A stretch of DNA of 64,000 nucleotides from Adhaeribacter swui (GCF_014217805.1 NZ_CP055156.1:5524585-5588584), one strand, 5' to 3'. Shown: positions 8,112 through 18,383, counted from the first letter of the stretch. Program-made: numbers and translations. Notes: generated by a model not told the origin, from the letters alone.

Positions 8112-10956
8112 TTACTTTCGCAGCATCACTTTCTGCGTGTTTTGCCCCGTAGGGGTTTGCAGTTGCAACAAGTACATGCCCGCTTCTTGCTCTCTAGTGT
8201 GCCATTCTACCTGATAAGTTTGCTTAGCTTGAGCTTCTGCTTGGAACAGCGTGGTTACTGGTTTGCCTAGTCCATCGAGTATTCTGATAACAACCTTTTG
8301 CATGTCTGGTAAGGAAAAGGTAATGGTTAGTTTCTCTTGGAACGGGTTTGGGTAAGCTAGGAATGTCTGGCTCACCACAATGGAAGTTTCTGCCGCTGTA
8401 GCTGTTCTGGGAGCTATTAACGAATTGAGCGAAGCATAAGTTTTTACCAGCCAATAGTCGGAACTCCCCCAAGTAGATTGGGATACGTCGCCGCTTGCCG
8501 GTGAATCTGACTTGCCACCTAAAAGCAAACCACCATCCCGGGTTTGGGTAACGGTACGCAGATCTTCCGTGCGGCTGCCGCCAAACCGTTTATCGTACAC
8601 TTTGCGACCTTGCTCATCTACCTCCACGATCCAGTAATCACTGCTGCCTTGGCTGTGCTGGGTTTTATCCTCACTTGCACCCGAGTAAGAACTACCCGCT
8701 AGTACGTAATGTCCTTCCATGGTGTAAGTGCTGGCACGAAGTATATCGTCCTGGCTGCCGCCAAAGGTTTTATCCCACAGCTTTGTGCCATTCTGATCCA
8801 GCGTTACTAACCAGTAATCTTTGCCGCCTTTGCTGGCCTTGCTTTTATCAGAGCTTTTACCTGAACTGCTGGTGCCCGCTATAAATACATTTTCGCCCTG
8901 GCTAAGTCCCACTGAATAGGCTTCATCTTCACCGCTGCCGCCCAAGGTTTTCTCCCAAAGAAGGTTACCCTCTTTATCGGTTTTTCTATCCAATAATCTT
9001 TACCGCCCTTACTGGCCTGGCTTTTATCCCCTGTATTACCTGATAAGGTAGTTCCGGCTAGTAAAAAACCGTGATCTTTAGTTTCTGTAAAGCTGCCTAA
9101 TACTTCGTCTTGGTTACCCCTATAGCGTTTATCCCAGAGTTTTGTACCATTTTTTGAAATTTTTACTAACCAATAATCGGTTCCTCCCCGGTTGTTCTGC
9201 GATTTGTCATCACCAGCCGGGGAGTTACTGGAACCAGCCAGCACGTACTCACCAGTAGATAATTGTACTACTTTATTAAGTTCATCGTAGCCAATGCCGC
9301 CATATACTTTATCCCAAAGCAGGTTACCATCTTTATTGGTTTTTATAATTCAATAATCGCGGTTTCCTTTACTGCCTTGCGACTTATCCTTACCTTTATC
9401 CGAAAGAGAAGAACCAGCTAATAGGTAGCCGCCATCCTTCGTTTGCAACACGCGGTTGAGGTAATCATCACCCGTTCCGCCGAAACGTTGGTACCATTGC
9501 CTCTGGCCATCTTTATCAATCTTTATAATCCAGTAGTCGTTTTTACCCCGGCTTAGTTGGTTATCATTGCCAAATAATGAATTAGTGTACCCACCAATCA
9601 GATAACCACAATCGGCTGTTTTAATGGCGGTAGTTAGGTTATCTTGCTTTTCCCCTACGTAGGATATATCCCAATCTAAAGCATGAGGCTGCCGTTCCCA
9701 TTTTATTTTTGTAATCTTAAAATTTAAAAAACTGCCAGCTATGATTAGATTATTATTGGGTAAGGCAATTAAATTGGCCGCATTATAATCTCCTTCAATC
9801 GGGCTATCCCACATTTTCTTGCCGGCCTCATCTATTTCGGCCACCCAGGCGCTATTTCTCCGAGAACCCCAACCAATCAGGAAATAACCGCCATTAATCC
9901 CCGTAACCATGTCAAATAAGCCAGTAACTTCCCCTTGGTCGTTATACTTGGTTGTCCAAATTTCTTTACCCGAGGTATTTACTTTCGTAACCACAATGCC
10001 TTGATCATAATGACCAGCTACCAAATACCCGCCATCTGGAGTATTAAGTAAGGCTCCTAAATTGTTTTGAAATACAGGCCCTACCAGTTTATCCCATTGC
10101 CGTTGACCGGTAGCTGTTATTTTTACAACCCAAAAGCCGGAGCAGTTGGGGTTATCACAAGTACCATTCACCTCATCGGAATAGTTTCTACCACCGTAGC
10201 CACCCAATAAATACCCGCCATCCGGCGTTACTAGCATTTCCCTTAAATTATCTCGTGAGTCGCCTCCATAAGCCTTGTCCCAGAGTTTAGTGCCCTGTTC
10301 ATCTATCTTAACTACCCAAAAATCCATGGGGCCAAATTCATCTTCTATTGTTTCGTGCAAGTCTTCGCTTTTATCGCCGCTTTTATTTGAATTAGAATCA
10401 CCACCTAATATATAGCCTCCATCCGGCGCAACGGCTATTGCCGTTAAAATATCGTATTTACTGCCACCGTAGATTTTATCCCACAGCTTATTTCCTTGAG
10501 CATCTATTTTAATAATCCAGAAATCACAGGAACCTTTGCTAGCTTCACTTTTATCACCGCTCTTATCCGAACTGGAATAACCACCCAGTAAGTATCCGCC
10601 ATCCGGTGTAGCTACAATGTCTGCCACGCCATCAGAACTATTGCCCCCATAAGATTTATCCCATTGTTTATTCCCCTGCCCATCGAGCTTCATAATCCAG
10701 ATGTCGTAACTACCTTGGGATGCTTCGGTTTTATCACCGCCTTTGCCTGCCTCCGTATAACCACTTAGTAAAAAACCACCATCAACAGTTTTAATTGTTT
10801 TCGTTTCATTTACCTGATGAAGAGGGTTCCCGTAAGTTTTTTCCCAGATCTTTGTTTGAGCCGTTACCGGATTGAGTTTAGAATGCTAACTAGAATTAAG
10901 GACAAGCTGTATTTTTCCTTTATTCCTCGCCAGAAAAGTGATAAAATTTGTTGCAT
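8112..10956 (-). pseudogene. Decayed T9SS-sorted repeat protein
   Basis: Broken paralog of the intact gene at 11222. The start at 10956 gives MQQILSLFWRGIKEKYSL then LILVSIL, a signal peptide, but the frame stops at 10866; the mature start (VTAQTKIWEKTYG) lies in another frame, so there is an indel at about 10866-10880. Reading is then open through many ~60-residue repeats (GGYLLGG...GDKSEASKG...DFWIIKID..G..LWDK.YGG) until TGA at 9350-9352, where the repeat consensus DYW requires Trp. The same frame continues past it until about 8985, where loss of one base (expected DYWIVKTDKEG) shifts the frame. The last 293 codons complete the repeats and end in a T9SS type A sorting domain (AYPNPFQEKLTITFSLP...GMYLLQLQT...QKVMLRK). 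Three small lesions in a long gene suggest recent inactivation, or sequencing error at one or more sites. Confidence 0.8.
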
Positions 10957-11221
10957 AAAGTATGGTTTATAAGCTAGTAAGTAAGAACTACAAACCTATA
11001 AATAAGTTGTATAAAACAGCTCAATGTAGCAGCTTAAAGCATTGTCCACAATACCTAAATCTAGGTATATTTATTAAAAAAGGCAGAACTCAATAGGCTA
11101 ATAACATCTTGATGAGAGGTAACAAAATTAATTTTAAAGTATCTACTAATTTAAAATATGTAATTACTGCAGTAAATTTTTAAATTATTCTTATATAACC
11201 TTCCAACTTCCTCACCAATTT
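10957..11221. promoter_or_regulatory. Divergent promoter region of repeat-protein paralogs
   Basis: The 265-bp AT-rich gap lies between the two head-to-head paralogs and must hold both promoters. I found no TAnnTTTG match, so the elements are not located precisely. Confidence 0.35.
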
Positions 11222-14188
11222 ATGACAATACCTTTATCTGCGAAAATTACGGAGCCTCTGATTAAGACTAAAAAGCATTGGTTGATCATTCTTTGCTTTT
11301 TGATGATTGTAAATATAGGCTCATCAACTATAATGTTTGGGCAAACTATTCAGTGGCAAACAGGTATTTCAGGTAACAGTGAGCGGCCAAATACAATGAT
11401 AGGAACGCAAGATGGCGGTTATCTCATTGCAAGTCTAAATAATTCAATAATTCAATTTATTAAACTTGATAAAGAGGGCAAAGTAACACTAAAAAGATCT
11501 ATAGTAAGTAGTGGTTCTTTGGAAGCAATAGTAGCCACGCAAGATGGCGGCTATCTAGTTGGAGGAAATTTAAAAAGTGATTACTGGGTAATGAAAATAG
11601 ATAAAAATTGGAGCAAAGTATGGGAAAAAAGTTATGGAGGGAATAGCACGGAAAATCTTGTATCTTTAATAGGAAATCAAGATGGGAGCTTTTTGTTAGG
11701 AGGTACTTCTTATTCAAATAAGGGTAAATCTAAAACTCAAGATTTAAAAGGCTTATCTGATTTTTGGTTGGTTAAAATAGATGGAAGTGGGGCAAAGATC
11801 TGGGATAAATCTTTTGGAGGTGTAAAAACCTGGGCAATCGATTATGTAGGAGGTGAATATGATGGTGATTGGTCCGCAGATACCATTCTTACAGGAAATT
11901 CCTATTTAGGGGGTATAGCCTCTACTCCAGAAGGCGGCTATATTTTGGGAGGTAGTACAAACTCCTTTGCAGGAGGAGATAATACATCTGGCGATAGTGT
12001 GAATCAAGATTTTCCACAATGGGATGCATGGGATCAATGGATCATTAAGATTGATAATGACGGGAAGCAGATTTGGGATAAAACAGAACACACCAATAGT
12101 TATATACCTCCATTTAAGTCAATAATATCGACCTTAGATGGGTGTTTTCTAATAACAAGAACGAATTATGATCTTTATGATGGCTGTGGTGGTTACCAGC
12201 GTTATAATACAATAAGTAAAGTTAATGGTTTAGGAATAAACTTATGGGAAAGTAATTTTAATGAGTATACTTCCATATTTCCAACTAAAGACGGAGGATA
12301 CTTAGTGGGCTATTCACCTTATTTTAACGGCAAAGCACCTGCTGACGATTATAATTACTATGATGAATGCTACCAAGATGTAAGTGAAAATGATTTCTGG
12401 ATACTAAAACTTGATGCAAATGGATTCGAGGTTTGGAAGAAAATAATTGGTGGTAATGATCAAGAATATTTAACTAATATATTCCCGACTTATGATGGCA
12501 ACTACTTATTGGCAGGTTTTTCCAATTCAGGTATAAGCGGCGATAAGACCATAGACTTTGAAGGAACTGAGGATTTTTGGCTTGTAAAATTAAAAGAAGA
12601 CAATCCGTTCGCCGCTAACTGGAACTTACGTTATGGTGGTTGGAACGACGAAAACTTTACTACCATTCTCAAAACCACTGATGGGGGTTACTTATCTGGA
12701 GGATATTCCAATTCTAGTTATACAGGAGATAAATGGAGTGGTAGTCAAGGTAAAAATGATTATTGGATTGTAAAGAGTGATAAAGATGGTAAGCTACAGT
12801 GGGAACAGACATATGGCGGTTCTAACGACGATTACTTAAATCGAGTCATTCAAACGCTTGATGGTGGGTACTTACTTGCGGGATCTTCCTTATCAGGATT
12901 GGGAGGAGATAAAAGACAAGGTAGCCGAGGTGACCGAGATTACTGGATTGTAAAAATAGATAGCAAAGGAAATATAGAATGGGATAAGCGTTTTGGCGGC
13001 AAAGGGTATGACGAACTCAAGAAAGTAATTCAGCTTTCCACCGGTGAATACATTTTGGCCGGGTACAGTCTTTCTCCTGCTGGAGGTGATAAAAGCCAAA
13101 GCAGTCAAGGAGGCGCTGACTTCTGGTTAGTAAAAATAAGTAAGACGGGTACTAAAATCTGGGATAAACGTTACGGCGGGAGTTTAAATGATTTATTAAG
13201 CGGCATTGTAGAAACCGCAGATGGTGGTTATTTACTCAGTGGCACCTCTTTATCAGGTAAAAGTGGCGACAAGAGTCAAGGAAGTCGGGGCGGGAGTGAT
13301 TTCTGGATCGTCCGGGTAGATAAGAACGGTAAGAAGCTTTGGGATAAGACTTACGGAGGCAGTGGCCAGGATGAAGCTTTTTCTTCGGGCAGGAATGGCA
13401 ATGATTTTTTTATTGCAGGCCAAAGTGATTCTCCGGCTGGCGCGGACAAAACCAGGGGCAGTCAAGGAGGGAAAGACTTTTGGTTGCTTAAACTTACCAG
13501 TACCGGAGCCAAGGTGTGGGACAAGCGTTTTGGGGGCAGTAAAGATGACGAGTTAAAAGCCAGTATTCTAACCAAAGATGGCAGCTATATTTTGGCCGGT
13601 AAATCATTCTCCGATAAAAGTGGAAATAAAAGCCAGAACAGCCAGGGAAGTAGCGATTACTGGATTGTGAAGGCCGATAAAGATGGCATGTACCAGTGGG
13701 ATAAACGTTTTGGAGGAAGTGGAACCGAGGATCTGCGGGCGGTAACACAAACCGCAGACGGGGGCTTACTCTTGGCCGGAAAATCGGATTCGGGTGTGAG
13801 TGGTGATCGTACGCAGCCCAGCCAAGGCGGCACAGATTTTTGGCTGGTGAAAGTAGCTCCGGAAATTAAATCGATTGTTGCTGCCAGGGAAGCAGTAGAA
13901 GTAGAAGAGCCAGCTATAAGAACCAGCCAAGTAAATTTAATTGCCTACCCCAATCCATTCTCAGATAAAGTTACTATAACACTCACGTTACCACAAGCAC
14001 AACCGGCAACCATAACAATGTACGATAGTCAAGGCAGAAAAGTAGCTAATTTATTTCAAGGGGAAGTTCAAGCCAACCAGGAGAGTAAAGTAGAATGGCA
14101 AGCAGGCAGCAATGCAGAAGGCTTGTATATTCTACAATTGCAAACACCTACCCAACGACACTCACAGAAATTAATAATATTAAAATAA
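11222..14188 (+). CDS. T9SS-sorted repeat protein (intact paralog)
   Basis: Secreted or surface protein of 988 residues. A basic N-terminus is followed by a hydrophobic segment (WLIILCFLMIVNIG) and a likely cleavage at about MFGQT. Most of the protein is roughly 60-residue repeats built as DGGYLLAGSS.SG..GDKSQ.S.G..DYWIVK.D..G...WDKRFGGS..D.L, at least ten copies, the last six nearly regular. The WIVKID/WDKRFGG pattern suggests blades of a beta-propeller-like structure. Residues about 905-988 are the T9SS type A sorting domain (AYPNPFSDKVTITLTLP...AEGLYILQLQT...QKLIILK), so export by the type IX system and anchoring or release at the surface is expected. The ligand is unknown. The decayed copy at 8112-10956 shares the whole architecture. 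Confidence 0.85.
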   Translation: MTIPLSAKITEPLIKTKKHWLIILCFLMIVNIGSSTIMFGQTIQWQTGISGNSERPNTMIGTQDGGYLIASLNNSIIQFIKLDKEGKVTLKRSIVSSGSLEAIVATQDGGYLVGGNLKSDYWVMKIDKNWSKVWEKSYGGNSTENLVSLIGNQDGSFLLGGTSYSNKGKSKTQDLKGLSDFWLVKIDGSGAKIWDKSFGGVKTWAIDYVGGEYDGDWSADTILTGNSYLGGIASTPEGGYILGGSTNSFAGGDNTSGDSVNQDFPQWDAWDQWIIKIDNDGKQIWDKTEHTNSYIPPFKSIISTLDGCFLITRTNYDLYDGCGGYQRYNTISKVNGLGINLWESNFNEYTSIFPTKDGGYLVGYSPYFNGKAPADDYNYYDECYQDVSENDFWILKLDANGFEVWKKIIGGNDQEYLTNIFPTYDGNYLLAGFSNSGISGDKTIDFEGTEDFWLVKLKEDNPFAANWNLRYGGWNDENFTTILKTTDGGYLSGGYSNSSYTGDKWSGSQGKNDYWIVKSDKDGKLQWEQTYGGSNDDYLNRVIQTLDGGYLLAGSSLSGLGGDKRQGSRGDRDYWIVKIDSKGNIEWDKRFGGKGYDELKKVIQLSTGEYILAGYSLSPAGGDKSQSSQGGADFWLVKISKTGTKIWDKRYGGSLNDLLSGIVETADGGYLLSGTSLSGKSGDKSQGSRGGSDFWIVRVDKNGKKLWDKTYGGSGQDEAFSSGRNGNDFFIAGQSDSPAGADKTRGSQGGKDFWLLKLTSTGAKVWDKRFGGSKDDELKASILTKDGSYILAGKSFSDKSGNKSQNSQGSSDYWIVKADKDGMYQWDKRFGGSGTEDLRAVTQTADGGLLLAGKSDSGVSGDRTQPSQGGTDFWLVKVAPEIKSIVAAREAVEVEEPAIRTSQVNLIAYPNPFSDKVTITLTLPQAQPATITMYDSQGRKVANLFQGEVQANQESKVEWQAGSNAEGLYILQLQTPTQRHSQKLIILK

Positions 14189-14207
14189 AAAACAATTTAC
14201 AGTTGCT

Positions 14208-14244
14208 AAAGCCGGTGGAACAACAACTTTCTATCGGCTTTTTT
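14208..14244 (+). terminator. Rho-independent terminator
   Basis: Stem AAAGCCG (14208-14214) with CGGCTTT (14235-14241), a 20-nt loop and a T-run on the 3' side. It lies 20 bp after the stop of the repeat-protein gene. Confidence 0.6.
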
Positions 14245-14434
14245 ATTGGTATTTATAGTATTATAGTGCCACTTCTACCATTATTCCAAAGGTTAAACAA
14301 CTAGGTCAGATAGGTCTACCATCCTCAATTAAGGATTCAGGCAAGCGTCGTTTCTAAAATGAAGAAAGATTGTATTTGTATGCACACAAAAAAGCCACTT
14401 ACAATTTTTACCTTGTAAATGGCTAATTAACAAG

Positions 14435-14508
14435 TGATCCCGTTTGGATTCGAACCAAAGACCTACTGCTTAGAAGGCAGTTGCTCTATCCAGCTGAGCT
14501 ACGAGACC
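14435..14508 (-). tRNA. tRNA-Arg (anticodon TCT)
   Basis: Read on minus it is 74 nt. The acceptor GGTCTCG pairs with CGGGATC (one G-T and one T-G pair) and the discriminator is A. The D arm is GCTCAGCTGGATAGAGC, the anticodon stem-loop ACTGCCTTCTAAGCAGT with TCT, and the T loop GGTTCGAATCC. No CCA is encoded. It is the first of three minus-strand tRNAs. Confidence 0.93.
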
Positions 14509-14601
14509 GGTATAAAAAAATTACGAATTACAAATTAGAATTAACAATCTCCCAATGATGAAGCTTTATAATTCATAATCCATAATTCGTAAAATTTAAA
14601 G

Positions 14602-14675
14602 TCGGGGTGGCAGGATTCGAACCTACGACCTCCACATCCCAAATGTGGCGCGATACCGGGCTACGCTACACCCCG
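14602..14675 (-). tRNA. tRNA-Pro (anticodon TGG)
   Basis: On minus it is 74 nt. The acceptor CGGGGTG pairs with CACCCCG and the discriminator is A. The D arm contains GCGTAGCCCGGTATCGCGC, the anticodon stem-loop is CCACATTTGGGATGTGG (TGG), and the T arm contains GGTTCGAATCC. No encoded CCA. Confidence 0.94.
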
Positions 14676-14784
14676 AACTAAACTTTGCTTTTGTTAGAAA
14701 TACTAGCAGGTAGTGTTTCTCTCAATCGCGGTGCAAACTTAAAGCTTTTTTTGAAATTAAAAGCATTATTTCAAAAAAAATTTG

Positions 14785-14872
14785 CGGAGTAAGGGGGATT
14801 CGAACCCCCGGTACCCTTTAGAGGTACGGCAGTTTAGCAAACTGCTGGTTTCAGCCACTCACCCATCACTCC
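14785..14872 (-). tRNA. tRNA-Ser (anticodon GCT)
   Basis: On minus it is 88 nt, the length of a class II tRNA with a long variable arm (CGTACCTCTAAAGGGTACC). The acceptor GGAGTGA pairs with TTACTCC and the discriminator is G. The anticodon stem-loop CAGTTTGCTAAACTG carries GCT, and the T arm contains GGTTCGAATCC. Confidence 0.94.
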
Positions 14873-15196
14873 GGCTCTTCGTTTAAGAGAATGCAAATAT
14901 ACCAGAATAATTCTGACAAAAACAAAACTCATCTAAAAACTACTAAAAAAATTTTCAACAAAAATCCGGTCTTTCATACACCCGTTTTTAAATAAATCAG
15001 GCTGAATGATTTACAAAAAATTCAAGTTTAAAAAGCCGGTAACTTTAATGACTAATTTCTACATTTTTCAAAGCAATGTGTACCTTTGGCAACAATTTGC
15101 CTGTTTTTTATCCGTTATTAGGCTTTTGTAAGTAACCCTAGAACCGGTTATTTTTTAATTAACCATATACGTTAAGCAGTTTCTGATGAACCCGGC
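14873..15196. other. 324-bp intergenic region upstream of batB
   Basis: Divergent gap between the tRNA cluster on minus and batB on plus. It holds the TACCTTTG -7 candidate at 15081. Nothing else was recognised; the tRNA-cluster promoter should also lie here. Confidence 0.45.
15081..15088 (+). promoter_or_regulatory. Candidate -7 element upstream of batB
   Basis: TACCTTTG matches the Bacteroidota -7 consensus TAnnTTTG and lies 108 bp before the batB start. I did not find a clear TTTG -33 element at the usual spacing. Confidence 0.4.
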
Positions 15197-16168
15197 ATGA
15201 ATTGGTATCAATCGTTAACCACTCTGGAAATTATAACGGGCTTACTGTTTTTAATTTTATACCTGGGTTATATTTTTAAAATTCATCGTTTAGCCGCTCA
15301 CTTTAAGCAAAAGGCCGATCTGGCGTGGGTAAAATTTGGCTTTCGGGCGGTCTATTTTTTATTGATTATTATTGCCATTCTGGGCCCTTCGTTTGGCGCC
15401 ATGAAAAAAGAGATTAAAACGATTGGGAAAGATATCTTTATTCTGGTTGATGTAACCGCCTCTATGAACGCCCGCGATGTGCCCCCATCGCGGTTAGAAA
15501 AAGTAAAGTTTGAACTCCGGCAATTAATTCAAAAGTTTAACTCCGACCGGATTGGCTTGATTATTTTCTCCGACGAAGCATTTGTGCAATGTCCGTTAAC
15601 GTACGACCAGAGCGCTTTGCTTTTATTTATTCAAACTTTAAAAACAGATATTTTGCCGCGGGCCGGCGCTAATTATGCGCCGGCCTTGCAACTGGCCCTC
15701 GAAAAATTTAAAAATAATAAAGACTCCCAATTACCAGAAAAACGGGCCGAACTCATTTTACTTATCAGCGACGGCGAAGATTTTAGTACAAATTTAATCG
15801 CGGTTTACCGGCAGTTAAATCAGGAAAATATCCGGGTGATAAGTTTGGGCGTAGGTTCAGAAAACGGCGGCCCCATTCCCCTGAATAAAGGGTTTGTTAC
15901 AGATGCAAAAGGCAAACGGGTAATCAGTAAATTAAATCCCGAACGTTTAGCCGAAATAGCCGGTAATACCAATGGACAGTATTTCGAAATTGGGGCCCGT
16001 ACATCTGAAATTCCCCGTCTTATTAGTGCTATTAACGCCATTGAGGGCGAAAGGCAAGAAACCCGGATTGTAGATGTGCAGGCCAATAAATACTATTATC
16101 CCTTATTTCTGGCCTTTATCTTTATTTTACTCGATATTATCGTTACATTCAACGTTATCCGGATATGA
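15197..16168 (+). CDS. batB: VWA-domain protein BatB-like
   Basis: Membrane protein of 323 residues. Two N-terminal helices (LEIITGLLFLILYLGYIF and FRAVYFLLIIIAILGPSFG) are followed by a von Willebrand A domain at about 75-265 and a C-terminal helix (YPLFLAFIFILLDIIVTFNVI). The metal-binding (MIDAS) motif reads DVTASMNARDVPPSRLEK; the first Ser of the usual DxSxS is Thr here, which keeps the hydroxyl. IIFSDEAFVQCPLT and ISDGEDF are the other conserved parts. BatB proteins belong to the Bacteroides aerotolerance group, often beside an MoxR ATPase. Here only BatC follows (ATGA overlap); no MoxR, BatA or BatD lies in the window. The role in envelope stress resistance is inferred from the family. 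Confidence 0.8.
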   Translation: MNWYQSLTTLEIITGLLFLILYLGYIFKIHRLAAHFKQKADLAWVKFGFRAVYFLLIIIAILGPSFGAMKKEIKTIGKDIFILVDVTASMNARDVPPSRLEKVKFELRQLIQKFNSDRIGLIIFSDEAFVQCPLTYDQSALLLFIQTLKTDILPRAGANYAPALQLALEKFKNNKDSQLPEKRAELILLISDGEDFSTNLIAVYRQLNQENIRVISLGVGSENGGPIPLNKGFVTDAKGKRVISKLNPERLAEIAGNTNGQYFEIGARTSEIPRLISAINAIEGERQETRIVDVQANKYYYPLFLAFIFILLDIIVTFNVIRI

Positions 16169-17127
16169 AGATAGTAGTTGCATTTGCCATTATTATAGCT
16201 TTTTTAAGCCAAACGCTTACCAAAGTTACCCGGGTTAACCAATTTTTAAAAGAAGCCCAGGCAGCCTACAAACAAAAAGACTACACCACCGCTATTTATC
16301 TTTTTAAATACCTGAGTGACTCTTTGCAGGTGCGCGAACGGGAAGTTAAAATTAATCTGGGACATGCTTATTTTCAACGGAATAATCAGGAGCAGGCTTC
16401 CAGGTTTTACCAGCCTTTGCTCGCTAAATCTACGCCAAGGGTTGCCTCGCTGCTCCATTTGCAGTTAGGCGTAATAACAGCTTCTAAAAATAAAACCCAG
16501 GCGCTGGATTATTTTAAAAAAGCATTGATTTTAAATCCGCAGAACGAAGAAGCCCGCTACAATTACGAATTTTTAAAAAAATATCTGAAACAGCACCCCG
16601 AAGCAGATGAGCCTGCCTTACCCCCACCTGCCCCAGAAAAACAAAAGCCCCAGGATATAAAACCGGAGCAAGCCAAGCAAACTGGCCAAAAAGAAGATGC
16701 CCAGGGAAAAACGCAGGCAGAAGTACCGGATTTTAATAACTCTGATCCGGAAAATTCGCCTCAACCTGGTTCCGGTAAAAACCCGGAAACGGATGCTGCT
16801 AATGGTAGCAGAAGCGACTTATCAAACAAAGCATCGGCAAACCAGCAAAAAAAAGATAGTAGCGGTAATCTACCAGGGAATCAGCGCGGGGTTTCCGGAG
16901 GAAATAACCCGGATAATAATCGAAACCAGATAAACAGCGGGCAAAATGCAGAAAACCAGGAAAACAATGCCGGCCAAACTACCTTTGATCATTTAAAAGA
17001 AGTTGGCATTACACCCGAGAAAGCCCGGATGCTTCTGGAAGCCATGCGCGAAGCCGAAGTACAATATTTGCAACAGATTCCCAGAAAACACACCCCCAAG
17101 AAAGATTCCGGGAACCCTGATTGGTAA
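16165..17127 (+). CDS. batC: TPR protein BatC-like
   Basis: A protein of 320 residues whose start overlaps the batB stop as ATGA, implying translational coupling. It opens with a signal-like hydrophobic segment (VVAFAIIIAFLSQTL). TPR helices span about 25-135 (AAYKQKDYTTAIYLFKYL, ALDYFKKALILNPQNEEARYNYEFL). A long low-complexity Pro/Gln/Asn/Gly-rich linker follows (about 145-270), and a conserved C-terminal helix (TPEKARMLLEAMREAEVQYLQQ) closes the protein. This is the usual layout of BatC. It probably acts in the periplasm as a scaffold with the VWA partner. Confidence 0.78.
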   Translation: MKIVVAFAIIIAFLSQTLTKVTRVNQFLKEAQAAYKQKDYTTAIYLFKYLSDSLQVREREVKINLGHAYFQRNNQEQASRFYQPLLAKSTPRVASLLHLQLGVITASKNKTQALDYFKKALILNPQNEEARYNYEFLKKYLKQHPEADEPALPPPAPEKQKPQDIKPEQAKQTGQKEDAQGKTQAEVPDFNNSDPENSPQPGSGKNPETDAANGSRSDLSNKASANQQKKDSSGNLPGNQRGVSGGNNPDNNRNQINSGQNAENQENNAGQTTFDHLKEVGITPEKARMLLEAMREAEVQYLQQIPRKHTPKKDSGNPDW

Positions 17128-17192
17128 AAAACTTTTGCATAACTCGTACTTGCTGCATTAGATTACATCGTTTATTATTAAAACGCAGGTTT

Positions 17193-18383
17193 ATGACCTT
17201 AAAAGAAGTATACGTAGTAGCCGCCGTCCGGACACCGATTGGTTCTTTTGGTGGCAGTTTAGCCGCTTTATCGGCTACCCAGTTAGGTGCCGCTGCCATT
17301 AAAGGTGCTTTGGCCAAAGCCGGAGTCAATCCGCAAGCGGTGCAGGAAGTAATTATGGGTAACGTGCTATCGGCCAATTTGGGTCAGGCGCCAGCCCGGC
17401 AGGCTGCGTTGTACGCAGGTTTAGGTTACGAAGTTGAATGCACCACCGTAAACAAAGTATGCGCCTCGGGTTCTAAAGCCATTATGTTTGCGGCTCAGGC
17501 GATTATGCTGGGGCATAAAGAGGTAATAGTGGCCGGTGGCATGGAAAGCATGAGCAACGTACCTTATTACCTGGATAAAGTACGTTTTGGCACCAAACTG
17601 GGCCACGGCCAAATGACCGATGGTTTGCTAAAGGACGGGCTCTGGGATGTGTACAACGATTTTCATATGGGCAACGCCGCTGAGCACACCGCTCGCGAAA
17701 TGGGCATAACCCGCCAGATGCAAGACGAATTTGCGATAGAATCGTATCGCCGGTCGGCCGCTGCCGCCGAAGCCGGACAGTTACAGGACGAGATAATACC
17801 TGTAGAAATTCCGCAACAGGGCAAAGATCCTTTGGTGGTAAACACAGATGAGGAATATACCAAAGTAAACTTCGATAAAATTGCCAGCTTAAAACCGGTG
17901 TTCGACAAAGAAGGCACTATTACGGCGGCTAATGCCTCTACATTAAACGACGGCGCCGCGGCAGTGGTGCTAATGAGCAAAGAAAAAGCTGAAGAATTAG
18001 GCGTAAAACCCATTGCCCGGATTTTGGGCTTTGCCGATGCCGAACAAGAACCCAAATGGTTTACTACTTCGCCGGCCCTGGCCATACCGAAAGCTTTAAA
18101 GGTAGCTGGCATTACTCCGGAAAAAGTTGACTTTTACGAGATCAACGAAGCTTTTGCCGTAGTTTCAATTGCAAATAACCAAAAGTTAAATTTAAAAAAC
18201 AGCAACGTAAATGTTTTTGGGGGAGCGGTTTCGCTGGGTCACCCTTTGGGAGCTTCCGGCGCCCGGATTGTAACTACTTTATTGAATGTACTAGACAAGA
18301 AAAACGGGAAGATAGGCGTAACCGGTATTTGCAATGGCGGTGGCGGCGCGTCGGCTATTGTTCTGGAGAAACTATACCTTTAA
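17193..18383 (+). CDS. Acetyl-CoA C-acyltransferase (thiolase)
   Basis: Thiolase of 396 residues; it condenses two acyl-CoA molecules or cleaves 3-ketoacyl-CoA. I start at 17193 (MTLKEVYVVAAVRTPIGSFGG), the family start; the longer frame from 17121 would add 24 atypical residues and overlap batC. The catalytic residues are present: nucleophilic Cys90 in VNKVCASGSKA, His350 in GHPLGASGARIV, and Cys380 in GICNGGGGASA. Length and motifs fit biosynthetic acetyl-CoA acetyltransferase or a beta-oxidation thiolase; sequence alone does not separate them. It lies 65 bp after batC on the same strand, so may be co-transcribed. Confidence 0.92.
   Translation: MTLKEVYVVAAVRTPIGSFGGSLAALSATQLGAAAIKGALAKAGVNPQAVQEVIMGNVLSANLGQAPARQAALYAGLGYEVECTTVNKVCASGSKAIMFAAQAIMLGHKEVIVAGGMESMSNVPYYLDKVRFGTKLGHGQMTDGLLKDGLWDVYNDFHMGNAAEHTAREMGITRQMQDEFAIESYRRSAAAAEAGQLQDEIIPVEIPQQGKDPLVVNTDEEYTKVNFDKIASLKPVFDKEGTITAANASTLNDGAAAVVLMSKEKAEELGVKPIARILGFADAEQEPKWFTTSPALAIPKALKVAGITPEKVDFYEINEAFAVVSIANNQKLNLKNSNVNVFGGAVSLGHPLGASGARIVTTLLNVLDKKNGKIGVTGICNGGGGASAIVLEKLYL

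Noticed and set aside
12600-13860. CRISPR array, because of the regular ~180-bp periodicity.
   Set aside because: The period reflects a 60-residue protein repeat within an open reading frame; units are degenerate and there are no short direct repeats with unique spacers or cas genes.
14435-14872. Integration site of a mobile element next to the tRNA cluster.
   Set aside because: No integrase, no duplicated tRNA 3' end and no transposase were found nearby.
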